Shown here: positions 34,649-43,274 of the stretch, piece by piece | Layout: every line of letters begins with the position of its first letter | Position numbering within the stretch: the stretch's first letter is position 1 | Assembly (NCBI GenBank): GCA_022650455.1 | Contig: JALCPO010000006.1 | Span: 1-53,874 of the forward strand | DNA from: Oscillospiraceae bacterium | Lineage (GTDB): Bacteria; Bacillota; Clostridia; Oscillospirales; Acutalibacteraceae | Direction of reading: 5' to 3' | Length of the DNA: 53,874 nt | Notes under the pieces: generated by a model | The model's database searches: none | The model's input: the letters and a program-made list of their open reading frames with translations, nothing else | What the model was told of the DNA's origin: nothing | Made by a program: the position numbers and the translations under genes

Positions 34649-34681
34649 TTGCGCCACAAAATATTGTGGCGCAATTTTTTT
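34649..34681 (+). terminator. Terminator before the division cluster
   Basis: An 11-bp perfect stem (TTGCGCCACAA / TTGTGGCGCAA) with an AATA loop is followed by seven T. Confidence 0.9.
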
Positions 34682-34761
34682 ATTCTTTTCTAAATACCAA
34701 AATATGGTAGGAAGAAATCACAAATTTTAGTTCTGCACCGGCAAGATACCAAAAGAAAAAG

Positions 34762-34790
34762 TTGCATTTCCCATCAAAATACGGTATAAT
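34762..34790 (+). promoter_or_regulatory. Promoter of the mraZ division cluster
   Basis: TTGCAT (34762-34767) and TATAAT (34785-34790) are 17 nt apart. The MraZ-type repeats begin 12 nt downstream. Confidence 0.8.
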
Positions 34791-34801
34791 CAAACCACAA
34801 A

Positions 34802-34836
34802 GTGGTGAAAGGTGGGGGCAAAGAAGCACAGAGTGG
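34802..34836 (+). promoter_or_regulatory. MraZ-type GTGG operator repeats
   Basis: GTGG occurs at 34802, 34812 and 34833, spaced 10 and 21 nt, so all lie on one face of the helix. MraZ is known to bind direct repeats of this kind (TGGGN/GTGG with ~10-bp period) before its own gene. Confidence 0.6.
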
Positions 34837-34869
34837 TTGCTCATGCTTCTTCGCCGTTGGGAATCAATT

Positions 34870-35289
34870 ATGTTGATCGGGGAATACCAACATAATATAG
34901 ACCCGAAAGGCAGGGTGATCGTCCCGTCCAGATTCCGCGAGGATTTGGGCGAATGTTTCTATATTACGAAGGGGCTGGACGGATGCCTGTTTGTCCTTTC
35001 ACCGCCGGGATGGGACAAGCTCCGGGACAAAGTGAGCGCGATGCCGGTCTCCAAGGCGAGGGGCCTGCAGAGGTTTTTCTTTTCGGGCGCCGCCGAGGCC
35101 GTGCCGGACAAGCAGGGCCGGATTCTCATTCCCCAGAATCTGCGGGATTATGCCGGGCTGACGAAGGACGTCACGTTTATCGGTGCGTCCAGCAGGGCAG
35201 AAATCTGGGACTCGGCGCGATGGAGCCAGTTCAACTCCACGCTGACGCAGGACAGCATTGCCGAAGCGATGGACACGCTGGATTTTTAG
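34870..35289 (+). CDS. mraZ: Transcriptional regulator MraZ
   Basis: A 139-residue protein with two AbrB-like SpoVT folds: residues 1-55 (GEYQHNIDPKGRVIVPSRFR) and 75-130 (EAVPDKQGRILIPQNLRDYA). It forms a ring and represses the dcw operon. The start is taken at the ATG giving the family N-terminus MLIGEY; the ribosome site (GGGA) is weak, and an in-frame ATG further up at 34843 is possible. The operator-like repeats lie just upstream. Confidence 0.95.
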   Translation: MLIGEYQHNIDPKGRVIVPSRFREDLGECFYITKGLDGCLFVLSPPGWDKLRDKVSAMPVSKARGLQRFFFSGAAEAVPDKQGRILIPQNLRDYAGLTKDVTFIGASSRAEIWDSARWSQFNSTLTQDSIAEAMDTLDF

Positions 35290-35299
35290 GGGTGACGGC

Positions 35300-36226
35300 A
35301 TGAAATTTACCCATACGCCCGTACTGTTCCGCGAAACGATCGAGAGCCTGAACGTCAGGCCGGACGGCCTTTACATTGACGGCACGGCCGGCGGGGGCGG
35401 GCACTCCCGCGGGATCGCGGAAAAGCTCACGACGGGAAGGCTCCTCGCCATCGACCAGGACCCGGACGCCGTCCGGGCCGCGGCGGAACGGCTGAAGGAT
35501 TTTCCGGGCGTCACCGTGCACCGGGGCAATTTTTCCGACATGCGGCAGGCCGCCGAAGCAAACGGAATGCCGCAGGTGGACGGGATCCTGCTCGATCTCG
35601 GGGTTTCCTCCTACCAGTTCGACAACCCGGAGCGGGGGTTTTCCTACCATCACGACGCGCCGCTGGACATGCGGATGAGCCGGGAGGGAATCTCCGCGAA
35701 AGACCTCGTCAACACTCTCTCCGAGCGGGAACTGGCCGAAATTATTTTCCGGTACGGGGAAGACCGCAACGCACGCTCCATTGCGCGGGGCATTGTGAGG
35801 GCGAGGGAGAAAGCGCCCGTCGAAACGACGCTTCAGCTTGCGGAGATTGTAAAAGGTTCCGTGCCCGCGCGGGTCCGCAGGGAAGCGGGCCACCCGGCGA
35901 GAAAGACGTTCCAGGCGCTGCGCATTCAGGTGAACGGAGAGCTGGACAGGCTTTCGGAAGGGCTGGACGCCGCGTTTTCCCTGCTCAGGCCGGGAGGGCG
36001 GCTGGCGGTCATCACGTTCCAGTCCCTGGAGGACCGGACCGTCAAAAAGCGGATGGCGGACTGGTGCACGGGCTGTACCTGCCCCCCGGATTTTCCGGTT
36101 TGCGTGTGCGGGAAAAAGCCGAGGGCGGAGCTTTTGTTCCGCAAGGGCGTTTCCCCGTCCGAAGCGGAGGTAAAGGAAAATCCCCGCAGCCGCAGCGCGC
36201 GGCTCCGGGTGTGTGTCAAATTATAA
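35300..36226 (+). CDS. rsmH: 16S rRNA m4C1402 methyltransferase RsmH
   Basis: A 308-residue methyltransferase (MraW). It opens with FTHTPVLFRETIESL, then the SAM loop DGTAGGGGHSRGI near residue 30 and DGILLDLGVSSYQFDNPERG near 100. The C-terminal half contains KTFQALRIQVNGEL and ITFQSLEDRTVK. It lies 10 bp after mraZ, the universal order, with a GGGGTGA site. Confidence 0.96.
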   Translation: MKFTHTPVLFRETIESLNVRPDGLYIDGTAGGGGHSRGIAEKLTTGRLLAIDQDPDAVRAAAERLKDFPGVTVHRGNFSDMRQAAEANGMPQVDGILLDLGVSSYQFDNPERGFSYHHDAPLDMRMSREGISAKDLVNTLSERELAEIIFRYGEDRNARSIARGIVRAREKAPVETTLQLAEIVKGSVPARVRREAGHPARKTFQALRIQVNGELDRLSEGLDAAFSLLRPGGRLAVITFQSLEDRTVKKRMADWCTGCTCPPDFPVCVCGKKPRAELLFRKGVSPSEAEVKENPRSRSARLRVCVKL

Positions 36227-36281
36227 CGCAGGACGCAGAAAATTTTAGGAACAATTAAGAAAGGGACGGGAGTGATTTTTC

Positions 36282-36776
36282 ATGGCGAACCAGAGCAGCG
36301 CTTATGATTTCGAGTTGTTTGAGCCGAAGCGCCGGAACACGCCGGAGCCGCGGAAAAAATCCAATGTGATTGAGATTCCGCGGGAAAAGCTGGAACAGAA
36401 CCGCAGGCCGAAGATCCGCCTTGCAAAGATCCTGCCGGCCTTTTTGGCTTTTTTGACAATTTCCGGCATGGTAGGCGCCTATGTCAACGGACAGGTCCAG
36501 CTTTCGGAGCTGTCCGGCGCGCTTGGGACCGCGGAACAGTCCCTGCGGGAAGGGCAGGACGTTTATTCCCAGCTGAAGATCCAGTCGGACGCAAAGTTTT
36601 CCAGGGAGGCGGTGGAGACCTACGCTTCCCAGAAGCTCGGCATGAAACAGACGGACCCGAGCCAGGTGGTTTCCGTGGGGCTTTCCAAGGGCGACAAGGC
36701 CCAGGTTGTGACGAAAGATACCGGAAAGAGTTGGCTGGAACGGGCATGGGAAGCAATCCGGAGCCGCCTGTCATAA
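36282..36776 (+). CDS. ftsL: FtsL-like cell division protein
   Basis: A 164-residue bitopic protein. The cytoplasmic N-terminus is about 48 residues and basic. One membrane segment follows (ILPAFLAFLTISGMVGAYVN, residues about 50-69), then a short external coiled coil (SELSGALGTAEQSLREGQ) and the FtsL/DivIC-like VETYASQKLGMKQTDPSQVV motif. FtsL joins DivIC and FtsQ to activate septal wall synthesis. The tail after residue 130 is longer than usual. Position between rsmH and the PBP supports the call. Confidence 0.88.
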   Translation: MANQSSAYDFELFEPKRRNTPEPRKKSNVIEIPREKLEQNRRPKIRLAKILPAFLAFLTISGMVGAYVNGQVQLSELSGALGTAEQSLREGQDVYSQLKIQSDAKFSREAVETYASQKLGMKQTDPSQVVSVGLSKGDKAQVVTKDTGKSWLERAWEAIRSRLS

Positions 36777-36839
36777 TTGCGGCGCACATCCAGTACATAT
36801 TGTTTGAACGGCAGAAGGCTGTTTTTTTGCAGACGGAAG

Positions 36840-36867
36840 GAGAGTTGAGACACCAATCTTAACTCTC
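36840..36867 (+). other. Hairpin between ftsL and the PBP gene
   Basis: An 11-bp inverted repeat (GAGAGTTGAGA / TCTTAACTCTC, one G-T pair) with a 6-nt loop lies 43 nt before the PBP start. No T run follows, so it may be a processing, stability or weak attenuator element rather than a terminator. Confidence 0.45.
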
Positions 36868-36910
36868 ATTTCTTATCGGGGATTTTTTCCGGCGGACACG
36901 GGAGGCATCT

Positions 36911-39121
36911 ATGGCGAAAGGTACAACGGTCCGGATGTGGCACCGCACGGTGTTTATCCTGATCTTTCTGGTGACGGTGGGGTTCGGGGCGGTCGTTTTC
37001 AGCCTGGTGAGGCTGCAGCTGATCGACGGGTCCAGCTTACAGATGCGGGCGACGGAGCAGCAGCTGAAGGACACGACGCTCACGGCCAAGCGCGGGACGA
37101 TTTACGACTGCAACAAAAAGGAACTGGCTAAAAGCGCCACCGTGTGGGACGTGGTTCTGGAGCCCGCTTTCATCACCGACGAGAACCGGGAGACGATCGC
37201 CGGCGGCCTTTCCAAAATCCTCGGCATCAGCAGGGACGAGATTATGACGCGGAGCCGGAAGAAGACCTATTATGACAAAATCGCGGGCAAGGTGGAGTCC
37301 GACGTCCGCGACGCGATCCTGAAATTCAAAACCGAAAACAACATTACCAACGGGATCCGGCTGGTTGAAAATTACAGGAGATACTATCCCTACGGCAGCT
37401 TTGCGGCGACCGTCCTCGGCTTTACCGGGACGGACAGCCAGGGACTCGCCGGGGTCGAGGCGGAGTACGACAGCCAGCTGACCGGGACGGCGGGGCGCCT
37501 GGTCACGGCTAAAAACGCCGTCGGGACGGACATGAACTTCCAGTATGAGCAGGAGGTTCCGGCGCAGGACGGCGACAGCCTGGTGCTGACGATCGACGAG
37601 GTTGTCCAGCATTACGTGGAAAAGTATCTCGCGGAAGGCATTACGAACAACAAGGTGCAGAACCGCGGCTGCGCGATCGTCATGAACGTTAAGACCGGGG
37701 CCATCCTCGGCATGGCCGTAAAGGGGGATTTCGACCCGAACAGCCCGTTTGTGGTCGCGGACGCCCAGCAGGCGGAGGCCATCAGCAAGATTACCGACGC
37801 GGCCCAGAAAAAAGCGGCTCAGCAGGCGGCGCTGCAGGAGCAGTGGCGCAACAAGTGCATCAGCGACACCTATTACCCCGGGTCCGTTTTCAAAATCGTC
37901 ACCGGGTCGGCGGCCATGGAAGAGAACCTTGTCAATGAAAACACGGTTTTTAACTGCCCGGGTTCCCTGACCATAGACGGCACCACGGTCAACGACTGGA
38001 AACGCGGCGGCTTCGGGCACCTGACGTTTGCGCAGGGCATCTGCAATTCCAGCAACGTGGTGTTCATGCAGGTTGGGCAGAAGCTGGGGGCAAAGCTGTT
38101 TTACAAATATTTCGGCGCCTTCGGATTCACCGGCAAAACCGGGATTGATCTTCCGGGCGAATCCCGGAGCCTGTTCTACACGGCGGAGCAGATGAAGCCG
38201 ATCGACCTTGCGGTCGCGTCCTTCGGGCAGACCAATAAGATCACGCCGATCCAGATGATCACGGCCGCCTGCGCGGTCGCCAACGGCGGATACCTCGTCC
38301 AGCCCCATGTTGTTTCCGAAATCCTCGACGCGAGCGGAAACATTGTGAAAACGGCGAGCACGTCCCCCAAACGCCAGGTCATTTCCAACGACACGTCGCG
38401 GCGCATGAGCGCGATCCTTCAGCAGGACGCCACGACCGGCACCGCCAAGAGCGGTTATATTGCCGGGTACCGCGTGGCCGGTAAGACGGGCACTTCCGAA
38501 AAGACGGAAATCAAGACCAGCCAGGAATATATTGCTTCCTACTGCGGCTTTGCCCCGGCGGACGACCCGCAGGTCGCCATGCTGGTGTTCTACGACGAGC
38601 CGCACGGGCCGGCGGGTTACTACGGCAGCCCGGTCGCGGGCCCGACCTTCCTCGGGGCGATGACCCAGATCCTTCCGTACCTGGGGGTCGAACCGAAATA
38701 CAGCGAGGAAGAACTGGAAAAGCTGGACGGCAAAGCGCCGGATATGGTGGGCCAAACGCCCGCGCAGGCGAAAAATACGGCTTCGAAGGCCGGCCTGAGC
38801 GTGAAAATCTACGGCAGCGGGGAAAAGGTGATCTCACAGGTGCCCGAACCGGGAAAAAGCGTTCCGAAGAACGGGACGGTCGTCCTGTTTACCGACCAGA
38901 AAAGCGTCGGGCAGACGGTGACGGTGCCGGATCTTACCAGGCTCTCGCTTTCGGAAGCCAACCAGAAGGCGGTGGACGCCGGTGTGAACATCAGCATCAC
39001 GGGCGCGGCCCTGACCGGCTCCGCGGCGGTGTCTACCGCGCAGGACGTCGCGGCGGGCACGAAAGTTGCCCCGGGAACGGTTGTGACGGTTACGTTTTCC
39101 GAGGATAATAAAGTGCGGTAG
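36911..39121 (+). CDS. Class B penicillin-binding protein with two PASTA domains (FtsI/SpoVD/PBP2x-like)
   Basis: A 736-residue septal transpeptidase. The N-terminal membrane anchor spans residues about 16-37. The dimerisation domain runs from 55 to 235. The transpeptidase has Ser325-x-x-Lys328 (PGSVFK), Ser380-Ser-Asn382 and Lys525-Thr-Gly527. Two PASTA repeats follow (PDMVGQTPAQAKNTASKAGL near 615 and VPDLTRLSLSEANQKAVDAG near 675). Two PASTA repeats fit PBP2x better than one-PASTA SpoVD. It should work with the SEDS protein encoded four kilobases downstream. GGGAGG precedes the ATG. Confidence 0.93.
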   Translation: MAKGTTVRMWHRTVFILIFLVTVGFGAVVFSLVRLQLIDGSSLQMRATEQQLKDTTLTAKRGTIYDCNKKELAKSATVWDVVLEPAFITDENRETIAGGLSKILGISRDEIMTRSRKKTYYDKIAGKVESDVRDAILKFKTENNITNGIRLVENYRRYYPYGSFAATVLGFTGTDSQGLAGVEAEYDSQLTGTAGRLVTAKNAVGTDMNFQYEQEVPAQDGDSLVLTIDEVVQHYVEKYLAEGITNNKVQNRGCAIVMNVKTGAILGMAVKGDFDPNSPFVVADAQQAEAISKITDAAQKKAAQQAALQEQWRNKCISDTYYPGSVFKIVTGSAAMEENLVNENTVFNCPGSLTIDGTTVNDWKRGGFGHLTFAQGICNSSNVVFMQVGQKLGAKLFYKYFGAFGFTGKTGIDLPGESRSLFYTAEQMKPIDLAVASFGQTNKITPIQMITAACAVANGGYLVQPHVVSEILDASGNIVKTASTSPKRQVISNDTSRRMSAILQQDATTGTAKSGYIAGYRVAGKTGTSEKTEIKTSQEYIASYCGFAPADDPQVAMLVFYDEPHGPAGYYGSPVAGPTFLGAMTQILPYLGVEPKYSEEELEKLDGKAPDMVGQTPAQAKNTASKAGLSVKIYGSGEKVISQVPEPGKSVPKNGTVVLFTDQKSVGQTVTVPDLTRLSLSEANQKAVDAGVNISITGAALTGSAAVSTAQDVAAGTKVAPGTVVTVTFSEDNKVR

Positions 39122-39184
39122 CCCAGGCGGTCTTGGGTGGGGGAGCGCAGAAATATCCTGATTGAATGAAAAAGGGGCGGTTCC

Positions 39185-39694
39185 ATGTCGGGCAGGCATC
39201 GATCCAGAAAAATCATCGCCGTGTCGGACGGCGCGGAAAAGGAAGCGGAGGTTCTCCGCGGGATCTTGGACCGCTGCGGGAGAGACTGCTTTACGGTCCT
39301 TCCGGCAGGGGAAGCGGCGCGGCAGGACGGGACGGCGGCGGTGCTTCTGGCCGCGCGGCCCGGAAAATTTCCCGACCCGCAGAAAATTTCCGTATGCGTC
39401 ACGGAATACGCGCTTTCCCGCCTGCCGGCTTTTTCCGGCTTCCGGAAGCTGGTCACCTACTCCACCGACCGGGACGGGGCGGACTTTACGGCCCGGAATA
39501 TCCGGAACGTTTCGGAAGGCGCCACGGCGTTTGAGATCGTGGGGGTGGGGATCATCGGGCGCGTCCGGCTGAAAACGGACCGGAGAGATTCCGTTGCGAC
39601 CGCTCTGGCGGCCGCGGCGGCGGCGATCGCGGCGGGAATCCCGTTTGCGGATATTCTGGAAGCCCTGAATGGTATGGATCGCTTCGATTGGTAA
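39185..39694 (+). CDS. Degenerate Mur-ligase-like protein, function unknown
   Basis: A 169-residue protein between the PBP and mraY, where murE/murF usually stand. The N-terminus (RKIIAVSDGAEKEAEVLRGI) aligns by eye with the Mur ligase ATP site (VIAVTG-NGKTTT), but every P-loop residue is lost. Residues about 85-165 (LVTYSTDRDGADFTARNIRN, then ATAFEIVGVG and ALAAAAAAIAAGIPFADIL) resemble the end of the Mur central domain. The UDP-binding N-domain, the catalytic middle and the C-terminal domain are missing. The frame is open and has a good site (AAAGGGGCGG), so it may be a repurposed protein rather than debris. Confidence 0.65.
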   Translation: MSGRHRSRKIIAVSDGAEKEAEVLRGILDRCGRDCFTVLPAGEAARQDGTAAVLLAARPGKFPDPQKISVCVTEYALSRLPAFSGFRKLVTYSTDRDGADFTARNIRNVSEGATAFEIVGVGIIGRVRLKTDRRDSVATALAAAAAAIAAGIPFADILEALNGMDRFDW

Positions 39695-39749
39695 AAAATA
39701 AACCGTATGCAAAGAAAACGGCAATTGTGCAAAGGTGGAAAAACATATC

Positions 39750-40757
39750 ATGAGTTCAGCTTGGACTGCGGCGGCCGCGCTGATTGCTTTCGGCGTTACC
39801 GCTCTTCTCGGAAAATGGATGGTGCCATTTCTCCATAAAATCAACTTCGGCCAGACCATCCGGGAATCCGGCCCGACCTGGCACCGCAAGAAGAACGGCA
39901 CGCCCACGATGGGCGGTTTCCTGTTCATCGCCGGGATCCTTTTGGCGTCGGCAGTCTGCATTCCGCTTTATTACCGCACCGCGGGGGAAAACCCGTATGT
40001 CATGGCCATGGGCTCGAAGATCGCGGGCGGTCTGCTGATGGCCTGCGGCTTCGGGTTCATCGGCTTTATCGACGATTACATCAAGGTGGTCAAAAAGCGC
40101 AACCTGGGGCTTAACGTGCGGCAGAAGCTGATCCTTCAGTTTCTGGTCGCCGGCGCTTACCTGTATTCCCTTTACCGGGCCGGGAACAGCGGGAAAATGC
40201 TGGTTCCCTTTTTCGGCAGCGTCGACTGGGGCGTCTGGTACTGGGTCGTTTCGCTGCTGGGGATCGTCGGGATGGCGAACGCCGTGAACTTTACGGACGG
40301 AATCGACGGGCTCAACGCTTCCGTGACCTTTTTCGTTTCCGTCGCTTTCCTCGTTATTGCCGGGCTGATGCACCTTGTGCCGGCCGGCATCCTCGCGGGC
40401 GCGGCGGCGGGCGGCTGCCTGGGATTCCTGGTCTGGAACTTCAACCCCGCGAAGGTCTTTATGGGCGACACGGGGTCGCTTTTTCTCGGCGGCCTGGTCT
40501 GTGCGCTCGGTTTTTCCCTGAACGTCCCCGTCCTGATTCTGCTGACCGGAGTCGTCTATCTCTGCGAGATCCTCTCCGTCTGCCTGCAGGTGGGGTACTT
40601 CAAAGCGACGCATGGGAAGCGGCTTTTTAAAATGAGCCCGATTCACCACCATTTTGAGCTGTGCGGCTGGAGCGAAGTGAAGATCTGTGCGGTGTTCAGC
40701 CTGGTAACGGCGCTTTGCGGCGCCGCTGCCGTTCTGCTGGCGGCCTGCGGGCTGTGA
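39750..40757 (+). CDS. mraY: Phospho-N-acetylmuramoyl-pentapeptide transferase MraY
   Basis: A 335-residue, ten-segment membrane enzyme that makes lipid I from UDP-MurNAc-pentapeptide and undecaprenyl phosphate. Signatures are GPTWHRKKNGTPTMGGFLFI near residue 45, the catalytic Asp pair in GFIDDYIKV near 112, NFTDGIDGLNASV near 180, FMGDTGSLFLGG near 237 and MSPIHHHFELCGW near 300. ATG 39750 follows AAAGGTGG; a GTG at 39735 lies inside that site. Confidence 0.97.
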   Translation: MSSAWTAAAALIAFGVTALLGKWMVPFLHKINFGQTIRESGPTWHRKKNGTPTMGGFLFIAGILLASAVCIPLYYRTAGENPYVMAMGSKIAGGLLMACGFGFIGFIDDYIKVVKKRNLGLNVRQKLILQFLVAGAYLYSLYRAGNSGKMLVPFFGSVDWGVWYWVVSLLGIVGMANAVNFTDGIDGLNASVTFFVSVAFLVIAGLMHLVPAGILAGAAAGGCLGFLVWNFNPAKVFMGDTGSLFLGGLVCALGFSLNVPVLILLTGVVYLCEILSVCLQVGYFKATHGKRLFKMSPIHHHFELCGWSEVKICAVFSLVTALCGAAAVLLAACGL

Positions 40758-40834
40758 CGCGGCAGGTTCCGACAGAATCGGCGGAAGCTTTGTGATTGAA
40801 TGATACATGCTGTGTGCGGAAGGAGAGGAGAAAC

Positions 40835-42067
40835 ATGACGAATGCGTCTGCCGGAGGAAATACCGCCGTGCCCCGCAGGGGAGGAAATCCGCGCAAAAGC
40901 GCGGGGCAGGGACATGCCGGGAAAGTCCGAAAGAAATTTCGCCTGTTTTCCATCCGGGCCGGCATGGATCTGCCCTTTCTGTTTCTGATTCTGGTGCTTG
41001 TCGTCATCGGGCTGATCATGATGTTTTCGGCGAGCTATGCGTATGCGTCCTACAATTTCGGCGACAGCTACTATTTTATCAAGAGACAGGCCGTCTTTGC
41101 CGTGCTCGGCGTTTTCCTGATGGTTTCCATTTCCTATTTCGATTACCACCATCTGCACAAGTTCGCCATTCCGATTCTGATGTTTTCCTTCGCGCTTCTG
41201 GTTCTGGTCCGCTTTCTCCCGGCCGTCGCCGGCGTCCACCGGTGGATCACCCTCGGACCGCTCGGGCAGTTTCAGCCTTCGGAGATCGCGAAATTCGCGA
41301 TCGTCCTGATCTTTTCCCACCTGATCTCGCTGAATTTCAGCCGGATGGGCACCTTCCGCTACGGGGTGCTTCCCTACCTGCTGATTCTGGGCGCGACGGC
41401 GGCCCTGCTGCTGGTTGAGCCGCATGTTTCCGCCACCGTCATCGTCATCATCCTGGGCGGCGTCATGCTGTTCATCGGCGGCGTGAAGCTGCGCTGGTTC
41501 GGCGCCGCGTTCGGGCTGGCGGGTGCCGCCATGGTTTACCTTGTGAGCTTTTCCGGGAAGCTCTCTTACGCGAACACCCGCATCCTCGGCTGGCTCGACC
41601 CGTTTTCCAACGCGAGCAAGGAGCTGATCGACAAGACCTGGCAGACGCGGCAGTCACTGTACGCCATCGGCTCCGGCGGGCTGCTCGGCCTGGGGCTGGG
41701 GCAGTCGCGGCAGAAATATCTTTACCTTCCGGAGCCGCAGAACGACTTCGTCTTTGCCATTGTCTGCGAGGAGCTCGGCTTTATCGGCGCGCTGATTATC
41801 ATCATCCTGTTCGCCATGCTGATTTGGCGGGGGATCAACATTTCCCTTCGGGCCAAGGATAAATTCGGCATGCTTCTCGGGATCGGGCTGGTCCTGCAGG
41901 TGGGGCTTCAGGTGATTCTGAACATCGCCGTTGTGACCAATACGATCCCGAACACCGGCATAAGCCTGCCGTTTTTCAGTTACGGCGGGACTTCCCTGGT
42001 GCTTTTGCTGGCGGAGATGGGGGTCGTTCTGTCCATTTCGCGAACATCGTCCGTCGAAAAAACTTAG
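40835..42067 (+). CDS. ftsW: SEDS glycosyltransferase FtsW/SpoVE
   Basis: A 410-residue peptidoglycan polymerase with a basic cytoplasmic N-terminus of about 45 residues and ten membrane segments. SEDS features are GVHRWITLGPLGQFQPSE near residue 145, LVEPHVSATVI near 195 and the terminal NTIPNTGISLPFFSYGGTSL near 370. It partners a class B PBP such as the one encoded upstream. FtsW versus SpoVE cannot be told from sequence. GGAGAGGAG precedes ATG 40835. Confidence 0.94.
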   Translation: MTNASAGGNTAVPRRGGNPRKSAGQGHAGKVRKKFRLFSIRAGMDLPFLFLILVLVVIGLIMMFSASYAYASYNFGDSYYFIKRQAVFAVLGVFLMVSISYFDYHHLHKFAIPILMFSFALLVLVRFLPAVAGVHRWITLGPLGQFQPSEIAKFAIVLIFSHLISLNFSRMGTFRYGVLPYLLILGATAALLLVEPHVSATVIVIILGGVMLFIGGVKLRWFGAAFGLAGAAMVYLVSFSGKLSYANTRILGWLDPFSNASKELIDKTWQTRQSLYAIGSGGLLGLGLGQSRQKYLYLPEPQNDFVFAIVCEELGFIGALIIIILFAMLIWRGINISLRAKDKFGMLLGIGLVLQVGLQVILNIAVVTNTIPNTGISLPFFSYGGTSLVLLLAEMGVVLSISRTSSVEKT

Positions 42068-42085
42068 ATTGGGGGATTTGGAGCG

Positions 42086-43210
42086 ATGAAAGTTTTATTC
42101 GCCGGCGGAGGCACCGCCGGGCATATCAACCCCGCCCTTGCCGTCGCGGGTTTCCTGCGCGCGAAGGAACCCGATGTGCGGATTCTGTACATCGGGGCGC
42201 GGGGCGGAATGGAAGAGCGCCTTGTCCCCGCGGCGGGCTTTGATTTTCAGGGCATCACGGTTTCCGGCTTCCAGCGCAGGATCAGCTGGAAAAACGTGAA
42301 GCGCAACGCGGCCGCGGCCGTGCATGTGTTCACCGCGAGCCGGGAAGCGCGCCGCCTGATCCGCTCGTTTGAGCCGGACCTCTGCATCGGGACGGGCGGC
42401 TATGTGGCGGGGCCGGTGATCCGGGAAGCGATCAAGCTGGGAATCCCCTCTCTGATCCACGAGCAGAACGCGTTTCCCGGCGTGACCAATAAAATGCTTT
42501 CCAAAAACGCCGACCGGACGCTTCTGGCTGTCCCCGACGCCCAAAAGTACCTTTCTCCCTCCGCGCGCTGCGTGATTACCGGAAACCCGGTCCGCCGGGA
42601 GGTGCTCCATGCCGGCCGGGACGAGGCCCGGAAAAAGCTTGCGCTCGACGAGCGGCCCCTGATCCTCTCCTTCGGCGGGAGCCTCGGGGCGAGGAAGATC
42701 AACGAGGCGGCGGCCGACCTTCTGGCGGAAAGCGCGAAGAACGGCCGGTTCCAGCATATCCACGGCTACGGGAAGTGGGGAAAATGGTTTCCCGGCCTGC
42801 TCCGGGAGAAAGGCGTCAACCTTTCGGAGCACAGGGAGCTGGACGTCCGCGAGTACATCGACAATATGCCGGACTGCCTGGCCGCGGCCGACCTGGTCAT
42901 CTGCCGGGCCGGGGCGATCACGCTGAGCGAGCTTCAGGCGCAGGGGAAGGCGTCGATCCTGATCCCTTCCCCGAACGTGGCGGAAAACCACCAGTACCGC
43001 AACGCCATGTCGCTTGTGAACCGCGGCGCCGCCGAAATCATCGAGGAAAAGGACCTGACGGGGCACAGGCTGTGCGAGAAGGTCGCCGGGCTGTTTGCCC
43101 GCCCGGAAAAGCTCCGGGAGCTGGGCGAAAACGCCCGCAAAATGGCCATTGTGGACGCCAACGAGAGGATTTACCGGGTCATCCGGGAAGTGCTGGACGA
43201 GCGCCGCTGA
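42086..43210 (+). CDS. murG: UDP-GlcNAc transferase MurG
   Basis: A 374-residue membrane-associated GT-B enzyme that turns lipid I into lipid II. The first Gly loop GGGTAGHINPALAVA is at residue 7, GTGGYVAGPVI near 106, IHEQNAFPGVTNKML near 126, SFGGSLGARKINEA near 192, and the donor site CRAGAITLSELQAQGK near 272 with PNVAENHQYRNA. The length is normal. It lies 18 bp after the SEDS gene. Confidence 0.97.
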   Translation: MKVLFAGGGTAGHINPALAVAGFLRAKEPDVRILYIGARGGMEERLVPAAGFDFQGITVSGFQRRISWKNVKRNAAAAVHVFTASREARRLIRSFEPDLCIGTGGYVAGPVIREAIKLGIPSLIHEQNAFPGVTNKMLSKNADRTLLAVPDAQKYLSPSARCVITGNPVRREVLHAGRDEARKKLALDERPLILSFGGSLGARKINEAAADLLAESAKNGRFQHIHGYGKWGKWFPGLLREKGVNLSEHRELDVREYIDNMPDCLAAADLVICRAGAITLSELQAQGKASILIPSPNVAENHQYRNAMSLVNRGAAEIIEEKDLTGHRLCEKVAGLFARPEKLRELGENARKMAIVDANERIYRVIREVLDERR

Positions 43211-43274
43211 GCGCCCCGTAACCGCAAGACCCCCAGCAGCATACTATGTTAGCAGAATGTGTGGGGGTGTTGCT

